43,250 nucleotides of DNA from Fragilariopsis cylindrus CCMP1102 (Eukaryota > Bacillariophyta > Bacillariophyceae > Bacillariales > Bacillariaceae). Under the pieces are notes generated by a model. That model did no database searches and had not been told where the DNA came from. It worked only from the letters and a program-made list of their open reading frames with translations. Each line of letters opens with the position of its first letter. Within the stretch, counting starts at the first letter, position 1. The translations under genes were made by a program, and so were the position numbers. The stretch covers positions 1-43,250 of the forward strand of contig FMBT01000585.1 in NCBI GenBank assembly GCA_900095095.1. Reading direction: 5' to 3'. This document shows, piece by piece, positions 1 to 10,094 of the stretch.

Positions 1-1
1 C

Positions 2-1380
2 CTTTGCTATCAACAAGGACAAAACGAACAACGACGATGGCAGTGGCAATGGAAATCACCATCTCATAACCAACCCTACGACCAATGGTCGACGCTCGCA
101 AGCATCCAACGCGCCAAACAGCAATATGCTGCCCGTTCCTTGGTAGATCAAAATTTGGAGATCACCCTGGTCTGCGCCATGTTCGAATCTGACGAGAGGA
201 TTCTTGTCGCGAACGATCTGCTGCAAGCGCCCTGCGACCATGTGAGTCGATTGGAGCGATCCACGGCCACCGAAACGGGAACGGAAACAGGAATTTAAAT
301 TCAATTTCAAATTCGAATGAAACCCTTTTTCCGAGGTCTTTTCCAAGCGAGAACTCCCGTTTTTGCAAGACCTGCTGGATGCGGCAGTTTCCGTGGCCCG
401 GAACGAAAAAACGAACCACAACACTCTGGCAAACAACAGCAGAAACAACAACAGTACCGACGACGACGATGCTGACGATTTTATGTCATGCTGACCAATT
501 CGGACATTGGATTGACAAAGGATTTTTACAGCTTCCTTCTTCCGTTGTTGGAGGAGAAACAAAAGGCCTACACGATCAATCGCTGGTCCATACCCATGGA
601 AGGAAAATCCCACCCCATCTCAATCCGGAGCCCCACTAATGACCCCCAGAAAATCGAAAAAATTGCTTACCCAGATCGATGCCTCCCTGGTCACCGGAAT
701 GAAACACCCCGGGATACGACTGTTTCATCATTCATTCGTCCATCATTGACAAAATCTCCCTCGGAACCATGTATGTGGGATTTCCTCCCTGGGGGAGTGC
801 ATTGCAGATCATACTCAAGGACATTGTCGCAAAAAATGCGTATAAACAAGTCAGGTCCACTCCCGAGGCGACCTTCCACCTCGGTGGCAAGGGAACCTGG
901 TCGAATAAGAAAAAAGACGCCACCGCCCGAACCGTACTAAAGTACATCAAAGAGCGATACAAGGAGGATATTGCCGACTGTCCGAAATCAATATTTGCGG
1001 AAGATCCCCACACGGTAATGAACGCAGCGATTTGCGGGAGGGTCTTTCGAGAGGATTACAACCGCCACAAAAGCCGCCGCAAAGGCACCAAATCAAAACG
1101 ACTCAAACGACGAAAGCAAAACGATCTTTTCCGGCATTAGCAGCGACTCGAAAACCACCAAAGCCGTCCTTGCTGTACGTGAAGATTTCTCTGGCCTGTT
1201 TCGTCCCCACCTTTGGACTGTTTGGCTTCTTCAAAGTAAAACAAAAGAGTGTCAGCACACCTTCCTCGCCAGTTTCATCGCCGAGAAAAGAAGGAACGGG
1301 ATCGCTTCCACTACCACTGTTATTTGCATCCAGGACGCCACGAGTTCTACTGGTGGGAGAAGTAGAAGAAGCGATTATGG
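2..1380 (+). pseudogene. Frame-broken, 5'-truncated gene of unrecognised family
   Basis: A plus-strand reading frame is open from the first bases and carries a good candidate intron at 242-335 (GTGAGT donor after a Cys-Asp-His codon run, AG before GTC; phase 0). After that the coding frame changes near 486, near 600, at the CCCCGGG run around 710, and again between about 1020 and 1090. Between breaks the protein looks well conserved: LTNSDIGLTKDFYSFLLPLL, KHPG followed in another frame by YDCF, then MYVGFPPWGSALQIILKDIV and FHLGGKGTWSN. Two bases at most separate each pair of frames, and introns do not explain them. It is either a young pseudogene or consensus indels near a contig end. I do not recognise the family. 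The true start lies outside the window, and coding after about 1140 continues in frame 2 with poor identity. Confidence 0.5.
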
Positions 1381-1394
1381 TATTCGACACTTTC

Positions 1395-1794
1395 ATAAAA
1401 AGAAAGGAATTAGTATGCTATTCAAGGAAGATGATTATGGTAGGACACCATTCCAAATGGCATGTAACAATTCTGGACATGATAAAGTAGTCATAGACGA
1501 TACACTACTTATTCGTTGTTGAGGCAACGATACAAAAAATACACCACCAATCAATATTGTTAAGGTACTAGTAATGGCAGTTAATGTCGACGAATGTATT
1601 CATTTAGATTGTATATATTTCTTATTGAGGAGAGAACCAGATATTTTACAAAAAACTAGTATCAAATTACAACAATAATAGTTCTGGTGATGATTCAAAA
1701 AAGCGAGAAAGAAAAGGAAACAAAAAAGGAACAAAAAAACCACAAAAATTACAGTATGGCGATGGTGACAACGATGATAATGATGAAGAGTAAA
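1395..1794 (+). pseudogene. Relic of a diatom ankyrin-type protein C-terminus
   Basis: Frame 2 reads an ankyrin-like stretch (SMLFKEDDYGRTPFQMACNN) and, after a single in-frame TGA at 1520, continues with VNVDECIHLDCIYFLLRREP and a leucine-rich end. A change to frame 0 near 1675 then gives a Lys-rich and Asp-rich tail ending at a TAA at 1792-1794. The 'LDCIYFLLRREPD' block followed by a basic and acidic low-complexity tail is, as far as I recall, typical of a large diatom ankyrin-repeat family. One nonsense codon and one frame change in 400 bp mean it is unlikely to make a full protein. It may be the 3' end of the preceding broken gene or a separate fragment joined to it. Confidence 0.45.
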
Positions 1795-1923
1795 CGTGTA
1801 TTTATCTAATTTGCTTATAGTCCTTTTCCATCGAAATTCAGTAGTATATATATCTTATGGACAAAAAACGCAGATTTGCATATGTTTTAGAAGCCACTGA
1901 TTATAGGTGGCATAATCTATGCT

Positions 1924-2850
1924 TTAATTTGTTCTACTTTTAATAGCTTTTATAAATTGTGGTATTCCTTCTAGACTTCCTATGAAAGAACCGAATGCAA
2001 ATAATCCAGATGTTATAGTAAATAATTTTGTTGTCGTATCTGATGCTACTGATGCTGATGCAGCTATTAATGCTGCAGTAACTAAAATTGCATCAATACA
2101 TAAAACAGACGTAACAGCTTTATCGGATAATGGTTTCCAATTTCCTTCATTGTCATGATTCGATGATCCACCACCAACAAAAAAATATAATAATTGTGAT
2201 GACATAATAATTGCTCCACCCCTCATAAAACCGACCGTTGATTTTGACAATATCATTCGAATTAAACCTAAAAACTGTCCAATAATTTTAACTCGTACTG
2301 CAAAACGATATGTAATTGCAGCTTGTCTACGTTGTTTTTCTTTACCAGATGATGATGGATATGTTTTTTCATTATATGCAATCTTTGCTGATTTAATACG
2401 TGCATTATCAGATGTACTAAAATTAAATAATGATAATAATGATATAGCTATAAGAACTAATCGACTACTACTTGCAGCAGTTTTAAGTACTATGGCCTTA
2501 TAAAGAAGTATTCCAGATGCTCCAGTATATGCAATTGGTAAAATTTTAGCACTTGCCAATTGAGTTGTTGTTGTTGTTGCTTTTGCAGTCGACGTCGTCG
2601 TCGATGAAGAATATTCGTTGCGACTACGTCGATTATTATAGTAATTTGATGATGGAATGCGTGTTGTGCTTTTGCTCGTGCTCGTGCTCGTGGTGAAACG
2701 TAATTGTTGTTGTTGTTGATGTCGTCGAGCATATAATGTTTGTGGTGCGAGAGCCATCACTCTTGACGACGGTGCGGTGGTCAGAAAGACAAGCGCCGTC
2801 CATAATAGGATGACGGAGAGAAACATTGTTGATACATTTACTATCATCAT
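1924..2850 (-). CDS. Predicted multi-pass membrane protein with signal peptide
   Basis: A 308-residue single-exon protein that begins at tandem ATGs. Residues 1-33 form a hydrophobic signal peptide ending VMA before LAPQ. In diatoms an Ala-Leu junction followed by a Ser/Thr/Arg-rich stretch (here to about residue 95) can be a bipartite plastid-targeting presequence, although Phe is more usual at that place. About six hydrophobic segments follow (roughly 98-121, 128-145, 180-198, 203-224, 243-270 and 275-297), with basic loops between them. The family is not recognised and no catalytic motif is visible. A location in the plastid envelope or thylakoid is an inference from the presequence; the ER or plasma membrane remains possible. 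The low-complexity Thr/Asn/Gln runs in the presequence region come from CAA/GTT repeats. Confidence 0.75.
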   Translation of the reverse strand: MMIVNVSTMFLSVILLWTALVFLTTAPSSRVMALAPQTLYARRHQQQQQLRFTTSTSTSKSTTRIPSSNYYNNRRSRNEYSSSTTTSTAKATTTTTQLASAKILPIAYTGASGILLYKAIVLKTAASSSRLVLIAISLLSLFNFSTSDNARIKSAKIAYNEKTYPSSSGKEKQRRQAAITYRFAVRVKIIGQFLGLIRMILSKSTVGFMRGGAIIMSSQLLYFFVGGGSSNHDNEGNWKPLSDKAVTSVLCIDAILVTAALIAASASVASDTTTKLFTITSGLFAFGSFIGSLEGIPQFIKAIKSRTN

Positions 2851-3042
2851 TATGTCAAAAGATATCGTGATTTTGTTGCTCGTTGTACCGGTATAGTATT
2901 GATTGTGTAGAATAATAAAATCTTGCGAATCGAAGATACAAGTACTTGAAGTACTTGAAGTATCTTACGGTTTTTGTTTGCTTTGATTTAAGATTTAAGG
3001 TCAAACAGTGCTAAATAATTTTACGTATATTATTAACTCGCT

Positions 3043-3091
3043 AATATTTTTTGTTTTTTGTATAAGGTTATTTCAAAGACATTGAAGTACT
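3043..3091. repeat. Direct repeat copy A (partner at 3392-3461)
   Basis: AATATTTTTTGTTTTTTGTATA is followed directly by a 27-base block, AGGTTATTTCAAAGACATTG plus AAGTACT. The same two blocks recur about 350 bp downstream, there split by a 22-base insertion. Confidence 0.85.
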
Positions 3092-3391
3092 AAATGATAA
3101 CAATATAGAAAAAGGCAATGAAACAGTAACCATTCAAGTAACAATGTTAGGGTTGTACATGTCCCCCTTTAAAATCCTTCACATAGTAAAACCTTTAATA
3201 TTGCTGTCTTTTACTCTTTAGTATTTATATTTGTAGAACGATTTCATAGCCTGATTCGGAATGGTACATTGTTTTGGAAAAAAAGTTATATAATTCTAAT
3301 TGTTGACTGGTTCAATGATCATGCATGTAATATAATTATAAAATATGATCAGAAAATAAGGCGGCGGCTAGGAAAAAGTTAACGACGCGTG

Positions 3392-3461
3392 AATATTTTT
3401 GTTTTTTGTATAGTATTATAAAGTACAGTACAGTAGGTTATTTCAAAGACATTGAAGTACT
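3392..3461. repeat. Direct repeat copy B, with inserted hairpin arm
   Basis: Same two blocks as copy A, but separated at 3413-3434 by 22 bases rich in TACAGTA. The insertion supplies AAGTACAGTAC (3421-3431), the exact inverse of GTACTGTACTT at 3457-3467. Copy B can therefore fold into an 11-bp perfect stem around 25 bases, which copy A cannot. Confidence 0.85.
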
Positions 3462-3862
3462 GTACTTAACCCAAAAAATAACACATACTTTTCTCTGTAC
3501 CACAAGAATTTGGTATAATTTGAAATATTGAATGAAAAAGTGTCAGTTATGACCTGTCCAGCTGTTTTTGAAATTTCATTTTCAATCTCTTTTTTGTTGT
3601 GTGCCTGTTACTCACTCACTAATAACAGCATCACCATTGGCGTTCGTATTTTTTTTCTCGTTTTGTGCGTCGAACATAAGGTTTGTTGGTGTTACTGTAT
3701 ATATATTTAAATCGTGGGCTCTTGCATAATATAAGTTTTCATTTGATCGACCACTCTTTAGAATAAAAACAATACACAGTACAGACTACTGTAGCATACA
3801 TTATACTGTAACAACAAACGACAATAAACAATAATTATAGCAATTATAATAGTAATAAAAGA

Positions 3863-4051
3863 ATGGGTTGTGGGAGTTCTAAATCGGGATTGAATGCTGT
3901 TGATGATTCTGTTCATGTTATGTTACAACATGATAAAAAAGTTCAACTAAGTAAAGGACAACCTGAACATAAATATAAGGCACGAGCTGAACATCCTTTA
4001 CTATTAAGACCAAAATCTGCTATTATTGGAAGGAACAGAACCAGAAGGTGA
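3863..4051 (+). CDS. Small protein with dual-acylation N-terminus (MGCGSSKS)
   Basis: A 62-residue frame starting ATG GGT TGT GGG. Gly2 followed by Cys3 and Ser5/Ser6 is a classic N-myristoylation plus palmitoylation signal, which would tether the product to the plasma membrane or endomembranes. The remainder is polar and basic (HVMLQHDKKVQLSKGQPEHK) with no known domain. The frame ends at a TGA at 4049-4051. A one-base shift near 4030 would carry it into a frame with a Glu/Pro/Gly-rich tail (about 4032-4150) containing an eight-Gly run. That tail looks coding, so either the annotated stop is real or an indel or unrecognised intron breaks the gene here. Function unknown. Confidence 0.55.
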   Translation: MGCGSSKSGLNAVDDSVHVMLQHDKKVQLSKGQPEHKYKARAEHPLLLRPKSAIIGRNRTRR

Positions 4052-4984
4052 TGGTGGGGATGGTGGTGGTGGTGGTGGCGGTGGAGATATAACATCTGCT
4101 ACTGATGATGGTGGTACGAAACTAATAATGCAAATTATATACTTAAAAACTATTTTCGAAGGGATATATTTCGAAGGGATATTAAATTTTATTATATTAA
4201 ATCCTAATATGATAATACGGTACGCTGAGTGTAAGGATGGATGATTTTGATTTTTTTGTTAAATCGAGCGGAGAAAGGAATACCTCGAAAAGGAGGGAGG
4301 TGAAGAAAAGAAAAGAAGAAAAAAAAATGGAAGAAAATAAATAGAGAGTTGATTGATGAAAGAAATAATACTGTAGATATTTTGAGGCGATTTTTTATCA
4401 TCATCCATCATCAACCGACACAAAAGATATTCGACATGACACCTACTCTAGAAAAGAACGAAGAACAGTTACACCGCTAGTGTAGCCGGTATTAGAGAGA
4501 GAGAGGGTGAATTCTCTGTAAACTTTGTAAATGGAATGGAATGAAATAACGCGAAAGAAAATTTTATATATGTACTTTTTTGATATGTGTAAATAAAATA
4601 AATAAATATTTTTTAAAACAAAACTGTGAAAATGAAATATATATGATTGCATGCCCCTTCCTTCCTTGCTTGCTTGCGATAATACCCTACTATACTAGTA
4701 GAATAGTTAGCAAGAACAAACATACTATAGGTTGCAGTATAAAAAGTCAACCAAGTCTTGGCACTTGTTGTTATCCCATTCATAGAACATTCTCACGTGT
4801 ACATAAGCGTAGGTAGGATAGGTAGATCATATAATGAGATAGGAAGAAAAAAGTTATGATTGGATACGGCACGCAATGATAGAATACAATATAAATTTTG
4901 TTTATAGTATATATATATATATATATATATATATGCAATTGTAAAACTATTCATAGTGTATTTTTATCTAATGAATTCGTAGAA
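4052..4984. other. Non-coding stretch with (AT)n microsatellite
   Basis: The first 100 bases may hold the out-of-frame tail of the MGCGSS gene. The rest is AT-rich spacer with short chance frames on both strands. An uninterrupted AT dinucleotide tract of about 13 units lies at 4909-4934. No gene is seen. Confidence 0.7.
4909..4934. repeat. (AT)13 microsatellite
   Basis: Uninterrupted AT dinucleotides in an AT-rich spacer. Confidence 0.95.
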
Positions 4985-5345
4985 AAGGGTTGTACAACTA
5001 GTTGTTGCCCTGCTGCTACCTGGTGTCGCCGTCGTCTTGCGATGAGACGCCAATGATTCGTCTTTTTTCCTTCTTTTGTTGATTGAGTTGCTGTTCCCAT
5101 GCTGCTCATTTATAATAGCGATAAGAGGACAAGTCCTTCATACTATTATTATTATTATAATGATATTGTGATATTTGTTGTTGTTGTTGTTGTTGTTGTC
5201 GTCGGGGCATGATGATAGCTCATGCAATAGTCGATGCTGTTGACGACGATAGAGCCGACGGTGTAACCATCACCACGCCAGGTCAAACTTCGTCGTCGTC
5301 GATGCAGTCGCTCCCGAAATCGTTAATGCCTTGATTTTGATGTAC
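4985..5345 (-). pseudogene. Decayed tandem copy of the LRR gene's 3' end
   Basis: Read on the minus strand, this block matches the last part of the adjacent LRR gene (about 5440-5760) in order. Both have a Val-x-Val-Thr-Pro-Ser motif, then Ser-Ser-Thr runs, then Gln-Gln-x-Ile-Ser-x-Tyr-His followed by Asn residues, then a segment matching TAIMN and a Gln/Lys-rich end. At DNA level, CATTTATAATAGCGATAAGA parallels CATTATAGCGGTAGGA. This copy has in-frame stops (one after the Ser-Thr-Ile-Ala segment, another after Tyr-Tyr-Lys) and expanded CAA repeats. It appears to be a partial tandem duplication that has decayed. Confidence 0.6.
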
Positions 5346-5431
5346 TAGCACGGTAGTTCGACTTTTAATAAAACGAAAGAGGAAAATCTTTTGCATTTTG
5401 TTCTTGCTTTTACTTTTGATATATTCCCCGT

Positions 5432-7349
5432 TTACGAAGTAAGTGGAGAATTATACTGTCGTAAAAGTGCCCCATTGCTGCTATCTGCTGTTTTGTCTTG
5501 AGACAAGGCTTTGGCTTTTCTTTTCTTTGTTGTTGTTACTGTTGCTTCCATGTTCATTATAGCGGTAGGACAACCAGTCATCGGGGTAGCGGAGTTAATA
5601 GTATTATTATGGTATGACGATATATGTTGTTGTTTTCCTGGATGTTGTCCTTGACATGACGAAGATGACGCAACAATAGTCGACGATGGTATTGAAGGCG
5701 TAACCACCACCGCATTAGACTTAGTCGTCATCGAAGTCGGAGACATTATCCTTGCCTGTTGTTGTTCTTGTTGTTCTTGTTGTTCGATTGTTCTTGTTGT
5801 ATTTAGTTTTGAGTTTATTCCTAATACTGGTCCATTACGAAGTAGATGATAGATTATATTTGTATTCGAATAATAACCCTGACGATTATTTGCTCGCTCT
5901 AATACAACAGGCCATACCGATAATGGGATAGGATTATTGAACCGTCCGTTTGATAATAATACTCGTCCGCCATCATTCAAGTCTTCACATTAGAAAAATA
6001 ATATGCATAACGGGAACAAAAGAACGAGACTCGTTTGTGAGTTGGAAAAGTTGATTTGATTATGATAGATTCCTTCGATTCGGTTCGATTCTGCTGCACT
6101 CACCTAATGCTAGTAAAATTTCTGTCGTACATAAGGGTGATTCAGTTATTCCATGTCCAAGACTTGTTATCTCGTCATGAAGAGATAAAAATTGTAATAG
6201 ATTCTTCCTTTCACGATTTTGGTGTTGTTGCTGCTGTTGCTGCTGCTGCTGTTGTTGTTGCTGCTGTTGTACATTTTGACTATCGTCATCATTCCACTGA
6301 TTATGCTGCACATCATCGATAGTCTTCGTACAATTATCCATACCTTGACGATCGCGTCCTTGAATAGATAACACAGGATTCCCCAATAAATTTAAACAAC
6401 GCAAACGTATCGTTGGGGGCAGTACTTGTACCAACGCCGTTTTGCTGTTGCTTAGTTGTTGCGAGTGTGATCTTGATGGAGGTTGTGTCTTTTCCAAAAT
6501 ACTAGTCAATGATTCAATATTATTATTGGGTAATACAATACGTGATAGTTTTGGATATTCAATTAAAAAATCATGTGATAGTATCTTTGATACAGTTTTT
6601 TCTGTTAAATTTCCATATTCAATTTCTAATATCTCTAATGATTCTTTAAATTGAATTTGACTCATTTGTAAGTCATCAGCTAAACAAAAATTATGATCAT
6701 AATTATTCTTTATATCCATATTTGCAACACCCATCATCGTCGGTTTTTGTCCCCTGTAATATATATATCGAAGATTTGGTAGATTCATAATAGGGATTGG
6801 TAAAATTGTCCTTGGTGACTGATCTTCATAATTATTATTTCCGGAATGGATACGAAAATCAATTAAATTTGTCAAATATCCTATTTCCATTGGTAATGAA
6901 TGATTAACAAGTTCATCACAAAAATGAAATGCAAGTTCTTTTAATGTATCACATAAAAGACAAATTTCACGTGGTAAGCTATTACAATAATATACCGATA
7001 ACTTTGTAAGACGCGATAAACGACCAATAAATGGTGGCATATCCCAATAATGAGGAGTATCATCATCATCATCATCATCATCACCATCATATTTTTGATG
7101 TTGCTGTTGCTGACACCTCTTATTATTGCTATTATCATTGAATTTTAAACCGAGATCAACCAAAGCTATGACGTATCCTTCTTTATCCCATTCCACGTAC
7201 GATAAATATTCGTTACTATTGCAGTCGTTATTACGGCGGGTGTTATTACATTCTTTAAGAATCAATGCAACTGCTACTTCCTCTATTGCTTTTGTACTAG
7301 AAGGTATCATCATCTGGCTAGTAGTATCTATCTTCTTCCTTGCTTGCAT
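5432..7349 (-). CDS. Leucine-rich-repeat protein, two exons
   Basis: Exon 1 is 7349-6104 and exon 2 is 5982-5432, with a 121-bp intron at 5983-6103 (GTGAGT donor, AAG acceptor, phase 1). Splicing joins LLAL to DLNDGGRVLLSN, giving about 598 residues. Residues about 58-330 are an LRR region of the plant/SDS22-like kind (IGRLSRLTKLSVYYCNSLP, then LPMEIGYLTNLIDFRI, then LPNLRYIYY) ending with RLRCLNLLGNPVL. An Asp run (about 90-97) and a Gln run of about 18 near 360 interrupt it. The C-terminal half carries IPLSVWPVVLERAN and IYHLLRNGPVL, which I recall from many diatom LRR proteins, then a low-complexity tail. No signal peptide or membrane span is evident, so it is probably an intracellular scaffold. 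Function unknown. Confidence 0.85.
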
Positions 7350-7993
7350 GCAAAGTTCGATACGAATCTAAATAATTGACGAAGCGCACACAATATGTCG
7401 ATCTCTCTCTCTGCACTTTTATTACTGTTGCATGATGGCATCCTTACCGTACCTCCACTTGACGTCATCATCGAATCATGATGTAACGTTATGTGTGTAT
7501 AAATTTCTTTCTGTTTTCAAGAGTCAAGAAATAATTATGTCAAAAAGTGAAGTCAAAATAAAATGAATTAATGAGGGCTTCTCGTTTTCTGTCGCGATCA
7601 TGCACACATTTATGCGCTAACGTTTAGAGTACCATTCACTAGTGTGTGAGTCCCGTAATATATATGCCGGCCACAGGATTATATGGTTAGACATATACTA
7701 TTAGTATCTTTGGCCTCTCTTACCATTAGCTAGTCAAAAGAAATCATCATAGTGGGATATAACAAATACATGAAAGTATATTATATCGATATATCATATT
7801 ATATCTCCTCATGAGAACTTATCATCATACAACTACTTGTACTATCTAGTTTTTTCTCTTTTTTAAAAATTTAATTAGTCGATAAATATACATGTAATTT
7901 TGATATTTATTCCATTCCCAGTTGAAATAATACTATATGCAACTATTCAGTAATATTTGTACAAATCTCCTGTCGATATATCAAACACGTCCC
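7350..7993. other. Intergenic region upstream of the LRR gene
   Basis: AT-rich spacer between the start of the LRR gene and the 3' end of the next minus-strand gene. It should contain the LRR promoter. No gene or clear regulatory motif is seen. Confidence 0.6.
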
Positions 7994-9571
7994 TCATTTT
8001 CTTCTGATCCTATCCTTACGCATAGTTCGTATACTGCGTTCTCTCTCAATTTGAAGGGAAAGATTTCTGAGGTCGGCTATAACATCACCTGTAGAAGCAT
8101 CCAATACGTCATTATCTTCGTCTTCATCGACTTCATTTGCTACCTGACTTCCCTGGTAGTAATAATATGCTTCCGATCGATTTGATAGACGAGCCTTAGA
8201 TTGACGTTCACCTAACATCCTATTTTTGTTATTCAAACGACCGGTTTCTACGTCGTCATTATCATTATCTTCTTCACATTCATGAATTAAAGTTAAATCG
8301 CTTTCAATAACAGAGATATCATTTCCGAATGCAGGTGGGTCCTGTTTCCCTCCCCGCCACGTTGCTAGATCAATACTTGGAGCACCATCCATACTGTGTT
8401 TTCCACAAATAGAACTTCCCGTCGCTCCATCTATACTACTTGCACACCATTTTGACATGTTTTCGGTATATGTGAATTTACTAGACGCCTGTGACATCAT
8501 AGACCGTTGAGGAGAAGGTGCTGGTCGATCCATATGATCGGAAATACTCCCAGCACTACTTTTTGTTGTCGCCGATGACGTTGGAGAGATCCTATCGTTG
8601 TCGTGAAAGACAGTTGCTGATGACGGTGTGCCATTATTGTGGTTTTTGACACCACGATTCGATGATAATGATTGTTTTTGTTTTGGTTGTCTTTTCTTTA
8701 TAGGAAGCTTGATAACCTTCATTGGCTCTTCGTTCCTATTTGTCCTCTCATTTTTGTCGCAGCATCGACGAGAAATATAGCGACAAATATAGAAGGCACA
8801 ACATAAAATCACAACCGAACCACAAATTCCAAGAGCTGAATAAACAAAGATCATGATCCATTCTTCCGTAGAGAATACGTTTGCACCTTCGTTGTTGTTG
8901 TTAGTTCCTCCTTCTACCACGGTACCTTTAACTTTCGAATAATGGTCTGGAATAGTCTCAATTTTTTTATTATCTTGAATCCAAGATTCAACTACTTTAA
9001 CACCATTTATATCAATAATCAAATATGTAAGTTTTTGTAAAAATTCTTCCGCATCGTCATTTCCTTCAGTAAGAAGTTCTGTTAAATACAGTTGTTCATT
9101 TTGTCCCGAAAATGCATTTCGTAATAATGTATCAATGAAGAAATTAGATGGTAATTTATCAGAACTGAATGTTAATGAACCTTCAATTTCTAATGTTGTA
9201 ATGAAACTCCCCTCAACACCATGTACGCCAAAACTTTTTGTTGACAAGTCAATATGTGAAAAGTAATCAATAAAACCAGGTTCTGTACTTTTATAATATG
9301 CATAAAAGTATTCATTAAGATAATTGGATGTAACGGATTGCACTTTCCTATTAAGTTTCACAGAATCAGAATCAACTTCGGACCGTAATTGCATTACAAT
9401 TGAACCCAACGAAAGTTCAGCAGAGGTAGTCGTGGTATTAGACGCAACCGCAGCAGCAGCAGACACAGTTGTTGTCGCCATATTGCTTGTTGCTGTTGCG
9501 GCGATGGTCAACAACAAAAGCACAAGCTTTTGAGCAGAAAGGAAGCTAGAGCATCTCGAAAGAAGAATCAT
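7994..9571 (-). CDS. Single-pass type I membrane protein
   Basis: A 525-residue single-exon protein. Residues 1-28 form a signal peptide (MILLSRCSSFLSAQKLVLLL and onward), followed by an Ala/Thr spacer. The predicted ectodomain spans about 50-236 and is acidic and mostly free of Cys. A hydrophobic span at about 239-264 (WIMIFVYSALGICGSVVILC) is followed by a Cys/Arg-rich stop-transfer segment (CRYISRRCC) that could be palmitoylated. The cytoplasmic tail (about 265-525) is Ser-rich, with a basic patch (PIKKRQPKQKQ), an Asp/Glu block and a basic C-terminus (RTMRKDRIRRK). The architecture suggests a surface receptor or adhesion protein, but no enzyme domain is recognised. A similar layout is seen in the next minus-strand gene at 11169-13595. 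Confidence 0.8.
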   Translation of the reverse strand: MILLSRCSSFLSAQKLVLLLLTIAATATSNMATTTVSAAAAVASNTTTTSAELSLGSIVMQLRSEVDSDSVKLNRKVQSVTSNYLNEYFYAYYKSTEPGFIDYFSHIDLSTKSFGVHGVEGSFITTLEIEGSLTFSSDKLPSNFFIDTLLRNAFSGQNEQLYLTELLTEGNDDAEEFLQKLTYLIIDINGVKVVESWIQDNKKIETIPDHYSKVKGTVVEGGTNNNNEGANVFSTEEWIMIFVYSALGICGSVVILCCAFYICRYISRRCCDKNERTNRNEEPMKVIKLPIKKRQPKQKQSLSSNRGVKNHNNGTPSSATVFHDNDRISPTSSATTKSSAGSISDHMDRPAPSPQRSMMSQASSKFTYTENMSKWCASSIDGATGSSICGKHSMDGAPSIDLATWRGGKQDPPAFGNDISVIESDLTLIHECEEDNDNDDVETGRLNNKNRMLGERQSKARLSNRSEAYYYYQGSQVANEVDEDEDNDVLDASTGDVIADLRNLSLQIERERSIRTMRKDRIRRK

Positions 9572-10094
9572 GACGAATTAATTTAGTTGGAAAACCGATA
9601 GCAGTGTAGCCGATATAATGCTGTATTGGAGTATGTATTACTATCGAAAGGTATTTCTGGTATGTTATCAAAGATGCGTGATTGTGGTACAGTATGTGTC
9701 GGTAAGGTATTTACGTCGTATTTTTTTTTAACAAGGAGATTTCTTTTGCTTTTACAAAGGGTGGAAGCAAAAAGTAACGTTCTTTAATTTAATTAAATAA
9801 TAGAAGTATGATGGAAGCGTTGTTAGCCAAACCATCGTCAAGATTTGAATTTCTGACCGTTGTGGATTTTACCTGCTCACATAACGGTATTTTTATCCAC
9901 GACTGGGTGAAACTTTAAGGCATTTTGTGGCATTTCAATAAATGAGCACTATTATTAATGACACCACTGACTCAATAAGTCTTACGTCTCAACAAAACTC
10001 ACATCTACGATCAAGAACATCAGAAGCGCCAAGAAAAGTAAGTTGCAGATAGCATCATTTCAGCAAAAAGAAGAAAGTTGACGATAATAATACA
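9572..10094. other. Divergent promoter region
   Basis: 523 bp between two genes transcribed outward (a type I membrane protein on minus, a secreted Cys-rich protein on plus). AT-rich, with no coding content seen. It must hold both promoters. Confidence 0.6.

Larger units (their letters stand above)
2851..3862. other. Intergenic region with a duplicated hairpin repeat
   Basis: AT-rich spacer between the divergent membrane-protein gene and the MGCGSS gene. It holds a tandem of GTACTTGAA near 2941-2958 and a 50-70 bp repeat present twice (listed separately). A 60-codon open frame at 3528-3710 is AT-rich, has no recognisable content and is not called. Confidence 0.7.

Noticed and set aside
4443-4816. 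Short overlapping frames on both strands
   Set aside because: AT-rich, Phe/Ile/Tyr-biased chance frames.
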